In this document: one piece after another, positions 43,961 to 52,918 of the stretch
Position numbering within the stretch: position 1 is the first letter of the stretch
How the letters are laid out: each line of letters begins with the position of its first letter
Assembly (NCBI RefSeq): GCF_006335115.1
Contig: NZ_VDMJ01000050.1
Span: 1 to 64,000, forward strand
Reading direction: 5' to 3'
DNA from: Streptomyces sp. NP160
GTDB lineage: Bacteria; Actinomycetota; Actinomycetes; Actinomycetales; Quadrisphaeraceae
Length of the DNA: 64,000 nt
Program-made: the position numbers and the translations under genes
Notes under the pieces: model-generated
Told to the model about the DNA's origin: nothing
The model's input: the letters and a program-made list of their open reading frames with translations, nothing else
Databases searched by the model: none

Positions 43961-45059
43961 CCTGATCAACCGTGCCCTTGGTCACGGTCTCCTCATCGTC
44001 AGCTCTGGCGTTTCGGCAATCCTTCCTTTGGCGCTGCTCAGGTCCATAGACCGCCTCTACGGTGTCGAGATTGGTGCGGCAGCATCAGTGTCGCTGACGG
44101 TCGCCGCCTTTGTCTCGCAGATTGGGGTTGCATATTGGCTGGAGTCTCGAATCCTGGGGCAAACAGCAATTGACTTAGGCATCAGCCCGGTAATTGTCAC
44201 GATAGGCCTTGGTGGATGCGTATTGTGGCCGCTGGGTGCCGCCTCCCCATCCGTTGGGTTGTGGCTTGCCGTACCCGCGCTTGCTGCGCTCGAGGCGACT
44301 AGGGCGATCGGCATCTATAGGGGCAGATCACCCTGGGAGCTAATCGCGACGGTGATCCTCCTCATGCTCTGCATCACGGTCCTCTGCATGCCGCATCAGC
44401 TCATTATCTGGATGGCAACGCCGTTAGCTGTCGCCGTTGTAATTTGTCTTCGCCGCTACTCGAGTCGCGGCGGTTTGATGCCTTCACCCAGGCGAGGGGC
44501 TGGTTGGGTACTGGCTGAGACTGCCTCGACTGGGATCGTGCAACCCCTGGTGAGCGTCGTGATTCTGGGTGCCATGGGAGCGTCTGCAGCACTCGCCTAT
44601 CGCTATCTTCTGAGCCTCATCAATCTGTTCTCTCCATTCCTTGCCGTCATACGAATCCGACTGATGCGCAGCCACTCAGATTTCGAGATTGTCGTGACTG
44701 GAGTGGCGGTGACCTTTATCTCGGGAACGCTTATCATTCCAGAAGTGTTTCATCTGTGGAGTTTCTTCTTTGGGGAAGTTTGGAACGAGGTTGGCATATG
44801 GAGCCTGGCTGTGGCCTGTGTTTGGAAGTTCGCCAGCCTGGTGTCAACAATCCCGTTCGCAAGCCTCCGTAGGCTGGGCCGTGCCCGCGAGGTATTTATT
44901 CTGCGCGTTGTATCGAGCGTCATCTATCTGGGGCTGGCTGCGCTTGCGGCTGGCCTGGGAGGCAGCATTTTCTTGGTGATCGCTGCTTACGCCCTGGCAG
45001 AGGCTGCAACAAGTATCATCTACGGGAGGTTTGCGTGGGTCCAAAAATCGCAGTCGTGA
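43953..45059 (+). CDS. Polysaccharide flippase-like membrane protein (Wzx candidate 2)
   Basis: The 368-residue product has about ten helices and ends with a segment close to TSIIYGRFAWVQKSQS. It resembles oligosaccharide flippases of the MOP superfamily, though it is short for the family (usually 400-480 residues). GTG 43953 overlaps the polymerase gene by 8 bp, and its own end overlaps the following transferase by 25 bp, giving a tightly packed operon. Confidence 0.75.
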   Translation: MPSLINRALGHGLLIVSSGVSAILPLALLRSIDRLYGVEIGAAASVSLTVAAFVSQIGVAYWLESRILGQTAIDLGISPVIVTIGLGGCVLWPLGAASPSVGLWLAVPALAALEATRAIGIYRGRSPWELIATVILLMLCITVLCMPHQLIIWMATPLAVAVVICLRRYSSRGGLMPSPRRGAGWVLAETASTGIVQPLVSVVILGAMGASAALAYRYLLSLINLFSPFLAVIRIRLMRSHSDFEIVVTGVAVTFISGTLIIPEVFHLWSFFFGEVWNEVGIWSLAVACVWKFASLVSTIPFASLRRLGRAREVFILRVVSSVIYLGLAALAAGLGGSIFLVIAAYALAEAATSIIYGRFAWVQKSQS

Positions 45060-45862
45060 CAAGCACGATCGGCAGAGCCGCGGCGTTGAGGACTCTGGTA
45101 GAAACGATACCGCCGGGGGTGACGATTAGCATCGCCTGGCAGGGCCGTGACTCAGCTGATGCATCCTTGCGAGCGCTACTCGATCAACGAGGTGCTTCTG
45201 TAACCCCAAGCTCCGGTGGGGTCAGCCGCGGGCGCAACGAGGCCTTCGCTCAGATTGAGACCGACGTGAGCCACGTAGTATTCCCCAATGATGACACTTA
45301 CTACCCAGCGGACTTTTTTGAGAAGCTGCAGGCTGAATTGGAGAGCCGCCCAACTGACCTTGGATTATTCCCTGTTTTGCACACCAATGGGCCGAATCAA
45401 GAAGTAGTGCCCAGGGCCGGGCTGTCTACATGGGGGGACGCGAAGGGTTCGGTAGTACGTCGAGTTCTACAGACTGCACACGAGCCCGGCATGTTAGCAA
45501 GTCGAAAGTTGTACGAGCGCCTTTCGGGATTCAACGAATCACTCGGTGTCGGTTCGGCCACGCCGTATCAGAGTGGTGAAGGAGCGGACTTCGTCCTCCG
45601 TGCGATAGGCTGCGGCGTCAAAGTCTCTGACCTATCTGGAGTCCTTTACGCTTTGGAATCCCCACAGGAGCGCGACCAAGACTTGCGTCGGAAACGACTT
45701 CGTTATGATGTGGGCACCGCGCACATGCTAGGTATCCACCACCAATCGTCTGGCGTCAAAAGGACGACAGCTCGCTTTCTTGTGGCGAATCTAGTTCGCG
45801 GTCGAAGCCTTCGGGCGACTCTCCGGGTGCTGAGCGCGTTCCGAGCCGGTTGGTCTCGATGA
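45035..45862 (+). CDS. Family 2 glycosyltransferase (island)
   Basis: The 275-residue protein starts at GTG 45035, with GGGAGG upstream inside the flippase gene. It has a GT-A start (KIAVVTSTIGRAAALRTLV), the GGVSRGRNEAF motif, an acidic VVFPNDDTYYPADFFEKL motif and SGEGADFVLRA. It therefore probably transfers a sugar from a nucleotide donor with a divalent metal. The ATGA overlap with the next gene couples translation. Confidence 0.87.
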   Translation: MGPKIAVVTSTIGRAAALRTLVETIPPGVTISIAWQGRDSADASLRALLDQRGASVTPSSGGVSRGRNEAFAQIETDVSHVVFPNDDTYYPADFFEKLQAELESRPTDLGLFPVLHTNGPNQEVVPRAGLSTWGDAKGSVVRRVLQTAHEPGMLASRKLYERLSGFNESLGVGSATPYQSGEGADFVLRAIGCGVKVSDLSGVLYALESPQERDQDLRRKRLRYDVGTAHMLGIHHQSSGVKRTTARFLVANLVRGRSLRATLRVLSAFRAGWSR

Positions 45863-47028
45863 AGATTGCGATTGTTCCTTCAACTCCCTTCTGGGAGGAT
45901 CATTTCGGTCGACTCGCTCTATCTGAGTCCGATCTGGCAGACGGGATCTACCGCGGCACCTGGATTACCAGTTATGCGCGTTCACTGACAGCTTCGGGCC
46001 ACGAGGTGACGCTTCTCGTTCCCTCGCGCGTGCGCGCCTCGCGGGTTGAAGGCGTCCTGATGACAGTGGCCCTCGTGAAAGCCCAACGCTGGGCGGCGAT
46101 TGTCCCTCGACGCTGCTCTCGCGGCCCGCTCCGGGATATTGTCTCGCTGTTATCGTCGTTCTGCCTTTTCGAAGAACTGCGGCGACATGATCTGATTTAC
46201 GTCCAGGAGTATAATACTGGACGTTTTGCCCTCCTCTCTAGAAAGCTTGGACGCCGAAAGCTGCCTCCAATGATTGCGGCACATCACGGCGGCAGCATCG
46301 AACGCACCTACAAGTGGGTGATGGCAGTGGCCGATTACCCAGCCTGTTCACTATTTACGACGCTGACGGAACGTGAACTTCGGTCACTGCACAAACTGAC
46401 TAGTGTCGAAGAGAGAAAAATTCGGTTGCTCAGCAATCCGGTGGATGATCGTTGGTTCAAGCTTGACGGCAGTCCTGATGCGCGGACCATTTTGTGGATG
46501 GGTCGCATGGAGGATCGCGCGAAGAACCTTTCCTTCTTGCTAGATATGGTCGAAAACGTCGTTGCGGGAGGCGTTGAAGTTCGCCTGCTGCTCGCTGGCG
46601 GGGGTGGGGACGCTGATGCAATCCGCGATCGCGTAAACCAGTCTCCCACATTGCGGAAGAGTGTTGAGATGCACGGACGCTTGGACAGTGTTAGTGATCT
46701 TCTGCAAGTGGCCAAAAAGGCCAGCATCTTAGTACTTCCAAGTCGAGTAGAGGGCTTTCCTCTGGTCGTCGCCGAAATGCTCTGCGGCGGGCGCGGACTC
46801 CTTCTCTCCCGTTTGCCATACGTTGATTCTGAACTTCAGGGCCTCGCGGGAGTAAGTGTTTTTGAGCAAGGGGATCTGCCGGGCGCCACTGCGGCGCTGG
46901 AGAGAGCGGTCACTGAGGGACTCAGCCCGGATGAGTCAACCGTACTTTGGGCTCGCGCGCGGTTCTCGCCCGAGAGCTTCCACTCGGATTTGGCGGCAAT
47001 AGTCGTGGAGGCTGCAGCAGTGGACTAG
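45859..47028 (+). CDS. Family 4 glycosyltransferase (island)
   Basis: The 389-residue GT-B protein begins MKIAIVPSTPFWEDHFGR and has a donor-domain start ILWMGRMEDRAKNLSFLLD and the EX7E region VEGFPLVVAEMLCGGRG. ATG 45859 overlaps the previous stop. The N-terminal part is less typical than in other GT4 members. It is the sixth gene of the island; its sugar is unknown. Confidence 0.87.
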   Translation: MKIAIVPSTPFWEDHFGRLALSESDLADGIYRGTWITSYARSLTASGHEVTLLVPSRVRASRVEGVLMTVALVKAQRWAAIVPRRCSRGPLRDIVSLLSSFCLFEELRRHDLIYVQEYNTGRFALLSRKLGRRKLPPMIAAHHGGSIERTYKWVMAVADYPACSLFTTLTERELRSLHKLTSVEERKIRLLSNPVDDRWFKLDGSPDARTILWMGRMEDRAKNLSFLLDMVENVVAGGVEVRLLLAGGGGDADAIRDRVNQSPTLRKSVEMHGRLDSVSDLLQVAKKASILVLPSRVEGFPLVVAEMLCGGRGLLLSRLPYVDSELQGLAGVSVFEQGDLPGATAALERAVTEGLSPDESTVLWARARFSPESFHSDLAAIVVEAAAVD

Positions 47029-47093
47029 AAAGGCAGGAGCTTGTTGGAAGCCCGCCCCTGCGATCCAGTAGCCACGTATACTGAGGGGGATCG

Positions 47094-48224
47094 ATGTCCG
47101 GTAAGTCCAAACTGAGAGACAGGCTGGTTCCACCGGTGAGCACCGACTCCGGCACTAGGCCCATAGAAGGCGAGCGCCCAATCGTGTTGCACGTTGTGGA
47201 GGCCCTCGGTGGCGGAGTGATGGTTGCCCTCAGGGACTACATCGTAAACACACAAGATGCTTACGACCACGTCATCCTGGGGGCGCACCGGGATGGGCAC
47301 GACACCGGTGACCTCGACGAGTTCTCCGTTTTGCGACTGCGCGCCGGCAAGTCTCCACTTGGCATGATTCGTCAGCTACGCCAGGTAGTAGATCAAATGC
47401 AGCCGGACCTTATCCATCTCCATTCATCCTGGGCTGGACTGGTAGGAAGGCTTGCCTTTTTTAAGAGGTCAAACATTCTCTACACGCCACATTGCTATGC
47501 CTTCGAGCGCCTCGACTACCTCAAGCCCGCCAGGGTCGTCTTTTGGATCGTTGAGGCTCTGCTGGCATTTCGCACTCGATGCGTGATAGCCGTGAGTCCA
47601 CGCGAGGCTAATCTCGCGAGAAGTTTGCCCGGTAGTCGCAGTGTCTATTATGTGCCCAATACTGCAATCTTTTCGGAGCCAGATCTAGCAAGAAATGAAA
47701 ACTCGAGAATCACGATCGTGGCGGCTGGGAGAGTGATGCGACAGAAGGGTCCTCGGTGGTATTCCCAGTATGCGCGTCACCTCGCAAATGCTTCAGCAGA
47801 CATATCTCTCCTCTGGCTGGGTGGTGGTGAGCCCGAGTTGGAGTCGGAACTCTCTGCCGCAGGTGTCCAAGTGTCTGGATGGATCTCGCGCGCAGAGTTA
47901 GTCGAACGGCTCTCTACGGCGGACTTATACGTTCACTCCGCGGCTTGGGAAGGCGCGCCTCTTCTCCTTTTAGAAGCCGCGAGTATGGGTGTCCCTGTCA
48001 TCGCCAGGGACATCCCAGCTCTTCGCAGTCTCGGAGTGACACACCTGTTCACCGATCCTGTGGAAGCAGCCACATTCACGGCGAAGGCAATTGAGGCCAA
48101 CTCGATGGTGGGCCTGATCGATGATTCGCATCGGATCACAAAGCGTCATGCACCGGCCAAGCAGCGGGAAGCGTTGCTGGCGGCGTACAAATTTTGCGTC
48201 GATACCACGTCGAAGGACACATGA
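47094..48224 (+). CDS. Family 4 glycosyltransferase (island, last gene)
   Basis: The 376-residue protein begins a typical GT4 fold at IVLHVVEALGGGVMVALRDY, continues with LIHLHSSWAGLVGRLA and TPHCYAFERLDYL, and ends with WEGAPLLLLEAASMGVPVIA holding the donor-binding Glu. This type is close to GT4 proteins annotated in capsule loci. A good ribosome site (GAGGGGGA) precedes ATG 47094. A probable terminator follows within 30 bp. Confidence 0.9.
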   Translation: MSGKSKLRDRLVPPVSTDSGTRPIEGERPIVLHVVEALGGGVMVALRDYIVNTQDAYDHVILGAHRDGHDTGDLDEFSVLRLRAGKSPLGMIRQLRQVVDQMQPDLIHLHSSWAGLVGRLAFFKRSNILYTPHCYAFERLDYLKPARVVFWIVEALLAFRTRCVIAVSPREANLARSLPGSRSVYYVPNTAIFSEPDLARNENSRITIVAAGRVMRQKGPRWYSQYARHLANASADISLLWLGGGEPELESELSAAGVQVSGWISRAELVERLSTADLYVHSAAWEGAPLLLLEAASMGVPVIARDIPALRSLGVTHLFTDPVEAATFTAKAIEANSMVGLIDDSHRITKRHAPAKQREALLAAYKFCVDTTSKDT

Positions 48225-48251
48225 CGCGCAGGTGGAAGTCTGTAGTTGACC

Positions 48252-48286
48252 GCCCTCAAAAGCAGGGGTTGTCCCTCTTTGGGGGC
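48252..48286 (+). terminator. Probable terminator after the island operon
   Basis: An imperfect hairpin pairs gccctcaaaagcagggg with ccctctttgggggc around a ttgt loop, 28 bp after the last island stop codon. There is no clear T-run after it. Confidence 0.55.
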
Positions 48287-48311
48287 ATGCTCAGCCTGAC
48301 GCAGACTTTCG

Positions 48312-48605
48312 ATGTGGCCGCCACCACCTCGGCGACGAACCCCCGGACGAGCGCGACGCCCCGAGCGCGGGCCTCCAGCGCATCGACCGTGCGCCCGGGG
48401 CTGTCGACGTCGTCGGACACCACCACCGCCACCACCGAGCGCCCCTGGGCGGCAGCGGCCCGCATGGCCTCAAGCGCTCCCTCGAGCCGTCCCATCACCA
48501 AGGCCCCCTCGCCTCCGGCGCACCGGCGAGCGCGTTTTCGATCCCCGACATAAGCAGCCGTGCGTCGAGCACTGTCAGCCCCCACGGGGATGGCGTGCCT
48601 CTTAC
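48312..48605 (-). pseudogene. Frameshifted, truncated LuxR-type regulator remnant
   Basis: Two minus-strand frames together match the N-terminal part of the LuxR-type protein at 60155-60757. The first (about 48605-48495) reads LTVLDARLLMSGIENALAG, like VLDDRPLVVLGLHAALAG. The second (about 48500-48312) reads LEGALEAMRAAAAQGRSVV and DDVDSPG, like the intact ALEAVQAAAARGRPVV and DDVDSPG. The frame changes near 48500, and the match stops near 48312, with the whole HTH domain missing. It is thus a broken paralogue cut at the right edge of the low-GC island. Confidence 0.75.
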
Positions 48606-48741
48606 GTCCGGTGGGAGCCTCAAGTTCGTCGGCTCCTCGGCGTCATCGACCTGCTTCACTGGTCCCCGTCGGCCGGCGCCCTCCGCGCCCCGGGCCGGGA
48701 CGGCGCTGAGGCGGTGGAACGCACCGGTTCCAGATTTTCCC

Positions 48742-48767
48742 GCGCAAGGGCAGGGCTGCCCTTGCGC
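48742..48767. terminator. Perfect 11-bp stem-loop, possible terminator
   Basis: Arms gcgcaagggca (48742-48752) and tgcccttgcgc (48757-48767) are exact complements around a 4-base loop, in a non-coding stretch between the regulator remnant and the secreted protein gene. It has four T residues before it on the plus strand only, so direction is uncertain. Confidence 0.5.
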
Positions 48768-48933
48768 CGAGGCCCGGGTGTGCGCGCCGCGGCGTCGCGC
48801 GCGCATGGTGCGGCCTGCTGAGAGCGGCGCCGTGCTCGACCGCCCGCGCTACCAGCCATCCCCCTCGGAGTTGCGGCTGGGGCTGGACCGCCAGACCCCC
48901 GTGCCGCGCGCACCAGGTGGACGTGGCCAGGAT

Positions 48934-48970
48934 GACGGCGGTCGTCCGGGTGCCCCGGACGACCGCCGTC
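48934..48970 (-). terminator. Strong 17-bp hairpin terminator
   Basis: Arms 48934-48950 and 48954-48970 are exact 17-bp complements around a 3-base loop, just downstream of the stop of the minus-strand secreted protein gene at 48990. The stem is very GC-rich; no T-run follows, as is common for actinobacterial terminators. Confidence 0.85.
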
Positions 48971-48989
48971 AATGGTCCTGCAAGCTGCG

Positions 48990-49766
48990 TCACGCGCCGG
49001 AGGAGCCACCCAGCACCACCCGCACGCTCTTGACCCCCGACGTGGTCACGGGCGTCGCGCTGCCACCGGTGCACGCGCCCTTGTCGCCGGCCTGCTTCAC
49101 GTAGGTGCCGCGCTGGGCGTACCCGCCGCTGCCGTCGCTGTCGAAGCTCGGGCGGTTCCAGGTCACCGACGACTGCGGCACCGTGCTGCACGTCTTCTGC
49201 GTGCCGAAGTACTCCGCGAAGTTCTGCGCGCCGGTGATCGCGGTGGCCTCCGGCGCCACCCGCAGGGAGCCGATGAAGGTCTCCTTGCCGGTCTTGCGGT
49301 TCAGCAGCCAGGCGCCCCACCACTGGCCGTCAGCATCGGCGTCGAGCTGCCACACGCGCAGTCGGTAGCTGGTCCCCGTGGTGATCGTGTAGGGCAGGCG
49401 GCAGCTCAGCCCCGATCCCTCCCCGTCGAAGGCGCCGCAGGACGGCCCGGACGCGGCGGTGGCGTTCCACAGCGAGAAGATGGCGGTGTCCCCCGTGGTG
49501 CCGTTGAAGCGGTTGCCGTTGGTCTGCAGGCCCGTGTACCCGCCGTCGGGGGCGGCCGTCCAGTTCCACGCTAGCGCCCAGTACGTGGCCGTCGCGCGCT
49601 TGTTGACGGTCATCACCTGGTCGACGTTGTAGAAGCCGGCGTCCGAGCCGGGCACCGACCAGTGCGTGTAGTAGTAGGCGTTCTGGTGCTGCGCAGCCGC
49701 TGCCGGGGACGCCCCGAGCAGGAGGGCCAGCACGGCCAGGGCGGCGACGGAGGCGCGCTTGATCAC
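48990..49766 (-). CDS. Secreted DUF3472-like protein
   Basis: The 258-residue protein has a signal peptide (VAALAVLALLLGASPAAAA) and a mature region resembling DUF3472: YYYTHWSVPGSDAGFYNVDQ, TYWALAWNW, GYTGLQTNGNRF and TAIFSLWNATAA. Four or more Cys residues may form disulfides. DUF3472 proteins are exported and sometimes joined to carbohydrate-binding modules; activity is unknown. GTG 49766 is preceded by AGGA. It is a single gene with a strong terminator. Confidence 0.75.
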   Translation of the reverse strand: MIKRASVAALAVLALLLGASPAAAAQHQNAYYYTHWSVPGSDAGFYNVDQVMTVNKRATATYWALAWNWTAAPDGGYTGLQTNGNRFNGTTGDTAIFSLWNATAASGPSCGAFDGEGSGLSCRLPYTITTGTSYRLRVWQLDADADGQWWGAWLLNRKTGKETFIGSLRVAPEATAITGAQNFAEYFGTQKTCSTVPQSSVTWNRPSFDSDGSGGYAQRGTYVKQAGDKGACTGGSATPVTTSGVKSVRVVLGGSSGA

Positions 49767-50009
49767 AGCCGGATCCTGGCTACCGGCCGAGCGGTCTTGA
49801 AGTCCCCCCGGGAGGCTCACCGGTGTCAGCCGCGTCCCCTGTTGAGGGTCGTTGACGATCACCACCGGCCACGCCACCCTCGCCTCGAGACCCCGGCACG
49901 AGCCGGTGCGGTCCCGACGCCGGGTGCGAGCTCCCTGGCACCGACCCCGTCGTGCACCCCTTACCCACTCGCCACCGCTCGTCGCGAGCACCTTCCCCCG
50001 AGGGCACCC

Positions 50010-51748
50010 ATGCGCCACTGGCTCCGCTCTGCCCTGGCCACCTCGCTGGCCGCGGCCACCGCCGTGGTCGGACTGGCGGTCGCGCCCGCCACCGCCGCGA
50101 CGAGCACCGCCTCGTCGTCGCCCGCGCTGCACCCCGGGGGTGCGCTCGTGGCCCCGACGAAGCAGGCGCCGCGCCTGCCGACCAACGCCCGGGTGGTGCT
50201 TCCGGAGAGCGTGGACCTGACGTCGTGGGCGATGCCCGTCGCTGACCAGGGTGCGGTCAACTCCTGCGTCGCCTGGGCGATCGGCTACGGCCTGCAGGGC
50301 TGGGAGCCAACCGCGCCGGCCGCGAGCCCAGCAGCTCCGCCCCGATGCACATGTACTCACAGATCCACATCGGCGGCGGCGACTACGGCGCCTACCCCTG
50401 CCAGGGTGCGCAGCTCCTGGTCGACCAGGGCATCGACGCCCAGGCCCACTACACGCACGGGGACTACGACTGGCAGACGCAGCCCACCGCCTCCGAGCGG
50501 ACCGACGCGGAGCTCTTCCAGGCCACCAGCTGGGCCAACCTCTACGACGGCGTGCCCGGCGAGGACGCGGTCACCAGCATCAAGTCGGTGCTGGCCTCCC
50601 AGCACCCCGTGGCCCTGCTCTTCCCCATCTGCCCGGCCTTCGACGCCCTCTCGGCCACGGACGACCGCCTTTCGGCCTCAGAGGTCCGGGGCGCGAGCGA
50701 CCGCGGCAACCACGAGGTCCAGGTGCTCGGCTACGACTCCACCGGCGTGCTCATCCAGAACAGCTGGGGCACGTACTGGGGGAACAAGGGTCGGGCGTGG
50801 CTCGACTGGGACTTCGTCACCCAGTACAGCCTCGGCGCCGTGACGCTGGGCAGCATCGAGCCGCCGGTGACGCAGACCGCCCCGAGCGCCCCCACGTCGG
50901 TGGTCGCCTCCCGCCCAGGCGCGAGCACCGCGACCCTCACCTGGAAGGCGCCTGCCAGCAACGGCGGGTCGGCCATCACCGGGTACAAGGTGAGCCGCAA
51001 CGGCGTGGACGCCTCCGGGAAGGGCGCCTGGTCCACCACGGTATCGGCGACGACGACGTCGTTCACCTTCTCCAACCTCGTCGCCACCTCCGGCTACACG
51101 CTCTCCGTGCGCGCCATCAACGCGATCGGCACGGGCACGGCGGCCTCCGCCACGGTGGCTGCCGCCCCGAGCACCCCGTCTACGGCGACGTCAGTGACCG
51201 GCTCCACCGCGACGAGCACCGCCACCCTGGCCTGGGCGGCTCCGGTCAGTGATGGCGGCTCAGAGGTCACCGGCTACCGCGTCTCCCGCAACGGGACGAG
51301 CGCCAGCGGCAGCGGGGCGTGGTCCACCACCAAGAGCGCCACCACCACGAGCCAGACCTTCACCGACCTCCTGCAGGCCACCACCTACAACCTCTCGGTG
51401 GCCGCGGTGAACGCCAACGGCACCGGCCCGACGACCACCGTGACCGTCACGACGAAGGGCACCAGCGTCCCGCAGTCCGTGAAGGCGACCACCTCCGGGA
51501 CCACCGCGACGCTCACGTGGACTCCCCCGGCGACCACCGCTTCGTCCGTCACGGGGTACTCGGTGGGCCGCAACGGCTACGACAGCAGGGGCAACGGTCC
51601 CTGGTCGACCACCAAGTCCTCCTCCTCGAGGTCGCAGACCTTCACCAACCTCAAGCCCGGCAGCACCTACCGGCTCTCGGTGGCAGCGGTGACGAGCGCG
51701 GGCAAGGGGAACGTGGCCACGGTGACGGTCACCATCCCGAGCTCGTGA
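50010..51748 (+). pseudogene. Papain-like (C1) cysteine protease with three Fn3 domains, frameshifted
   Basis: The first frame (ATG 50010) gives a signal peptide, a propeptide-like start, and DQGAVNSCVAWAIGYG with catalytic Cys86. Near 50304 the frame shifts by a single base: after CTGCAGGGCTGG the bases ga replace a full codon, and in the next frame the protein continues ANRAGREPSSSAPMHMYSQ. That frame carries GNHEVQVLGYD (catalytic His) and QNSWGTYWGNKG (Asn) and three fibronectin type III repeats of about 90 residues, to 51748. Restoring one base would give an exported protease with surface-binding repeats. It may be a true recent pseudogene or a sequence error. Confidence 0.85.
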
Positions 51749-51833
51749 GGCACCGCGGGCCGGAGTCCTGCGGTCGAACCTGATCGGAGGACACCGGCGC
51801 CGCTCCGCTGGGGCGGGTGGCACGATCTCGCCG

Positions 51834-52859
51834 GTGCGACGAGCGACCACGTGGGCCCGCGCCCTCGCCGTCCTCATCGCCGCGTCAGGAGCGGTGCTAT
51901 TCCTGGCGCCGATGCTCGGGTGGGAGCGCTGGCACCTCGTCGCCGCGACGCTGCCGGCGCGCAGCGGACTGACCACCGCCGCCGTCGTCGGCCTGCTCCT
52001 CACCGCCGGGGCCAGCGTGAGACGCAGCTGGCGCGCCCCCGCGATCCCGCTGGCGGCGTCCCTGGCGCTGGTGACCGCCCTGCACGCCCCCGTGGTGATC
52101 GCCCGCGGCACCACCACCGAGCCCGTCGCCGCCCCCGCCCCCGGACAGCTGCGCGTGCTGGAGTGGAACACCAACGGAGCCCTGGTCACCCCCGACGTCG
52201 TGGCCCAGCTCGCCCAGGAGCAGCAGGCCGACGTCGTCGTCCTGCCCCAGCGAGCCCTCAAGGACGGCAACTGGGGATTCCGCCGGGCCTTCAACCGCGC
52301 CGGCTACCCCATGAAGCGCGCCAGCGCCGGGGACTACCGCGCCCAGGTGTCCGTGTGGATGACCGCTGACCTCGCCCCCCACTACCGCTACGCCTACGGA
52401 CCCGACCCCGAGAAGTCGGTCGCCCTGATCCCCGTGCCCGCCGGAGACCCCGACGCCGTCGGGCTGCCCGCCATCCTCGCCCTGCACGCCCCCTGGCCCG
52501 TCGGCTCGACCATGGACGCCTGGCGCCGGGACCTGGACTGGGTCACCGACCTGTGCTCCACCGGCTCCCCCGTGGTGGTGGCCGGAGACTTCAACGCCAG
52601 CATCGACGACTTCGGCGGGGCCACCCTCGGCAACTGCATCGACGCCGCCTGGCAGCGCGACGGCGCCAGCGTGGGCACCTGGTCCACCCGGCTGCCCACG
52701 CTGCTGGCCATGCCCATCGACCACGTGCTGCTCACCCCCAGCGCCGGGGAGGTGGCCAGCTTCACCGTCCTGACGGACCAGGACGGCTCCGGCGCCCGCC
52801 ACCGACCGGTCATGGCCGTCATCACGCTCTCCGCGACGGCGCAGGCCGCCACCGGCTGA
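51834..52859 (+). CDS. Membrane protein with endonuclease/exonuclease/phosphatase (EEP) fold
   Basis: The 341-residue protein has about three N-terminal helices (ALAVLIAASGAVLFLAPMLG and following), then an EEP domain with LRVLEWNTN, VVVAGDFNAS and IDHVLLTP. Two catalytic positions look changed: the metal-binding Glu after DVVVL is replaced (LPQRAL), and the usual SDHRP motif reads ARHRP. Family members hydrolyse phosphodiesters in DNA, RNA or lipids; this one may be altered or inactive. GTG 51834 is used. The domain is probably external. Confidence 0.8.
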   Translation: MRRATTWARALAVLIAASGAVLFLAPMLGWERWHLVAATLPARSGLTTAAVVGLLLTAGASVRRSWRAPAIPLAASLALVTALHAPVVIARGTTTEPVAAPAPGQLRVLEWNTNGALVTPDVVAQLAQEQQADVVVLPQRALKDGNWGFRRAFNRAGYPMKRASAGDYRAQVSVWMTADLAPHYRYAYGPDPEKSVALIPVPAGDPDAVGLPAILALHAPWPVGSTMDAWRRDLDWVTDLCSTGSPVVVAGDFNASIDDFGGATLGNCIDAAWQRDGASVGTWSTRLPTLLAMPIDHVLLTPSAGEVASFTVLTDQDGSGARHRPVMAVITLSATAQAATG

Positions 52860-52918
52860 GCCTTCCTCACCGCACCACGGCTCGGGACGCGATTGGTCGC
52901 GAACCTGTGCGTGCGGAG

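Noticed and set aside
40234-48300. Transposase, integrase or direct repeats expected at island ends.
   Set aside because: None could be found by reading both edges; acquisition is inferred only from composition and the broken flanking genes.
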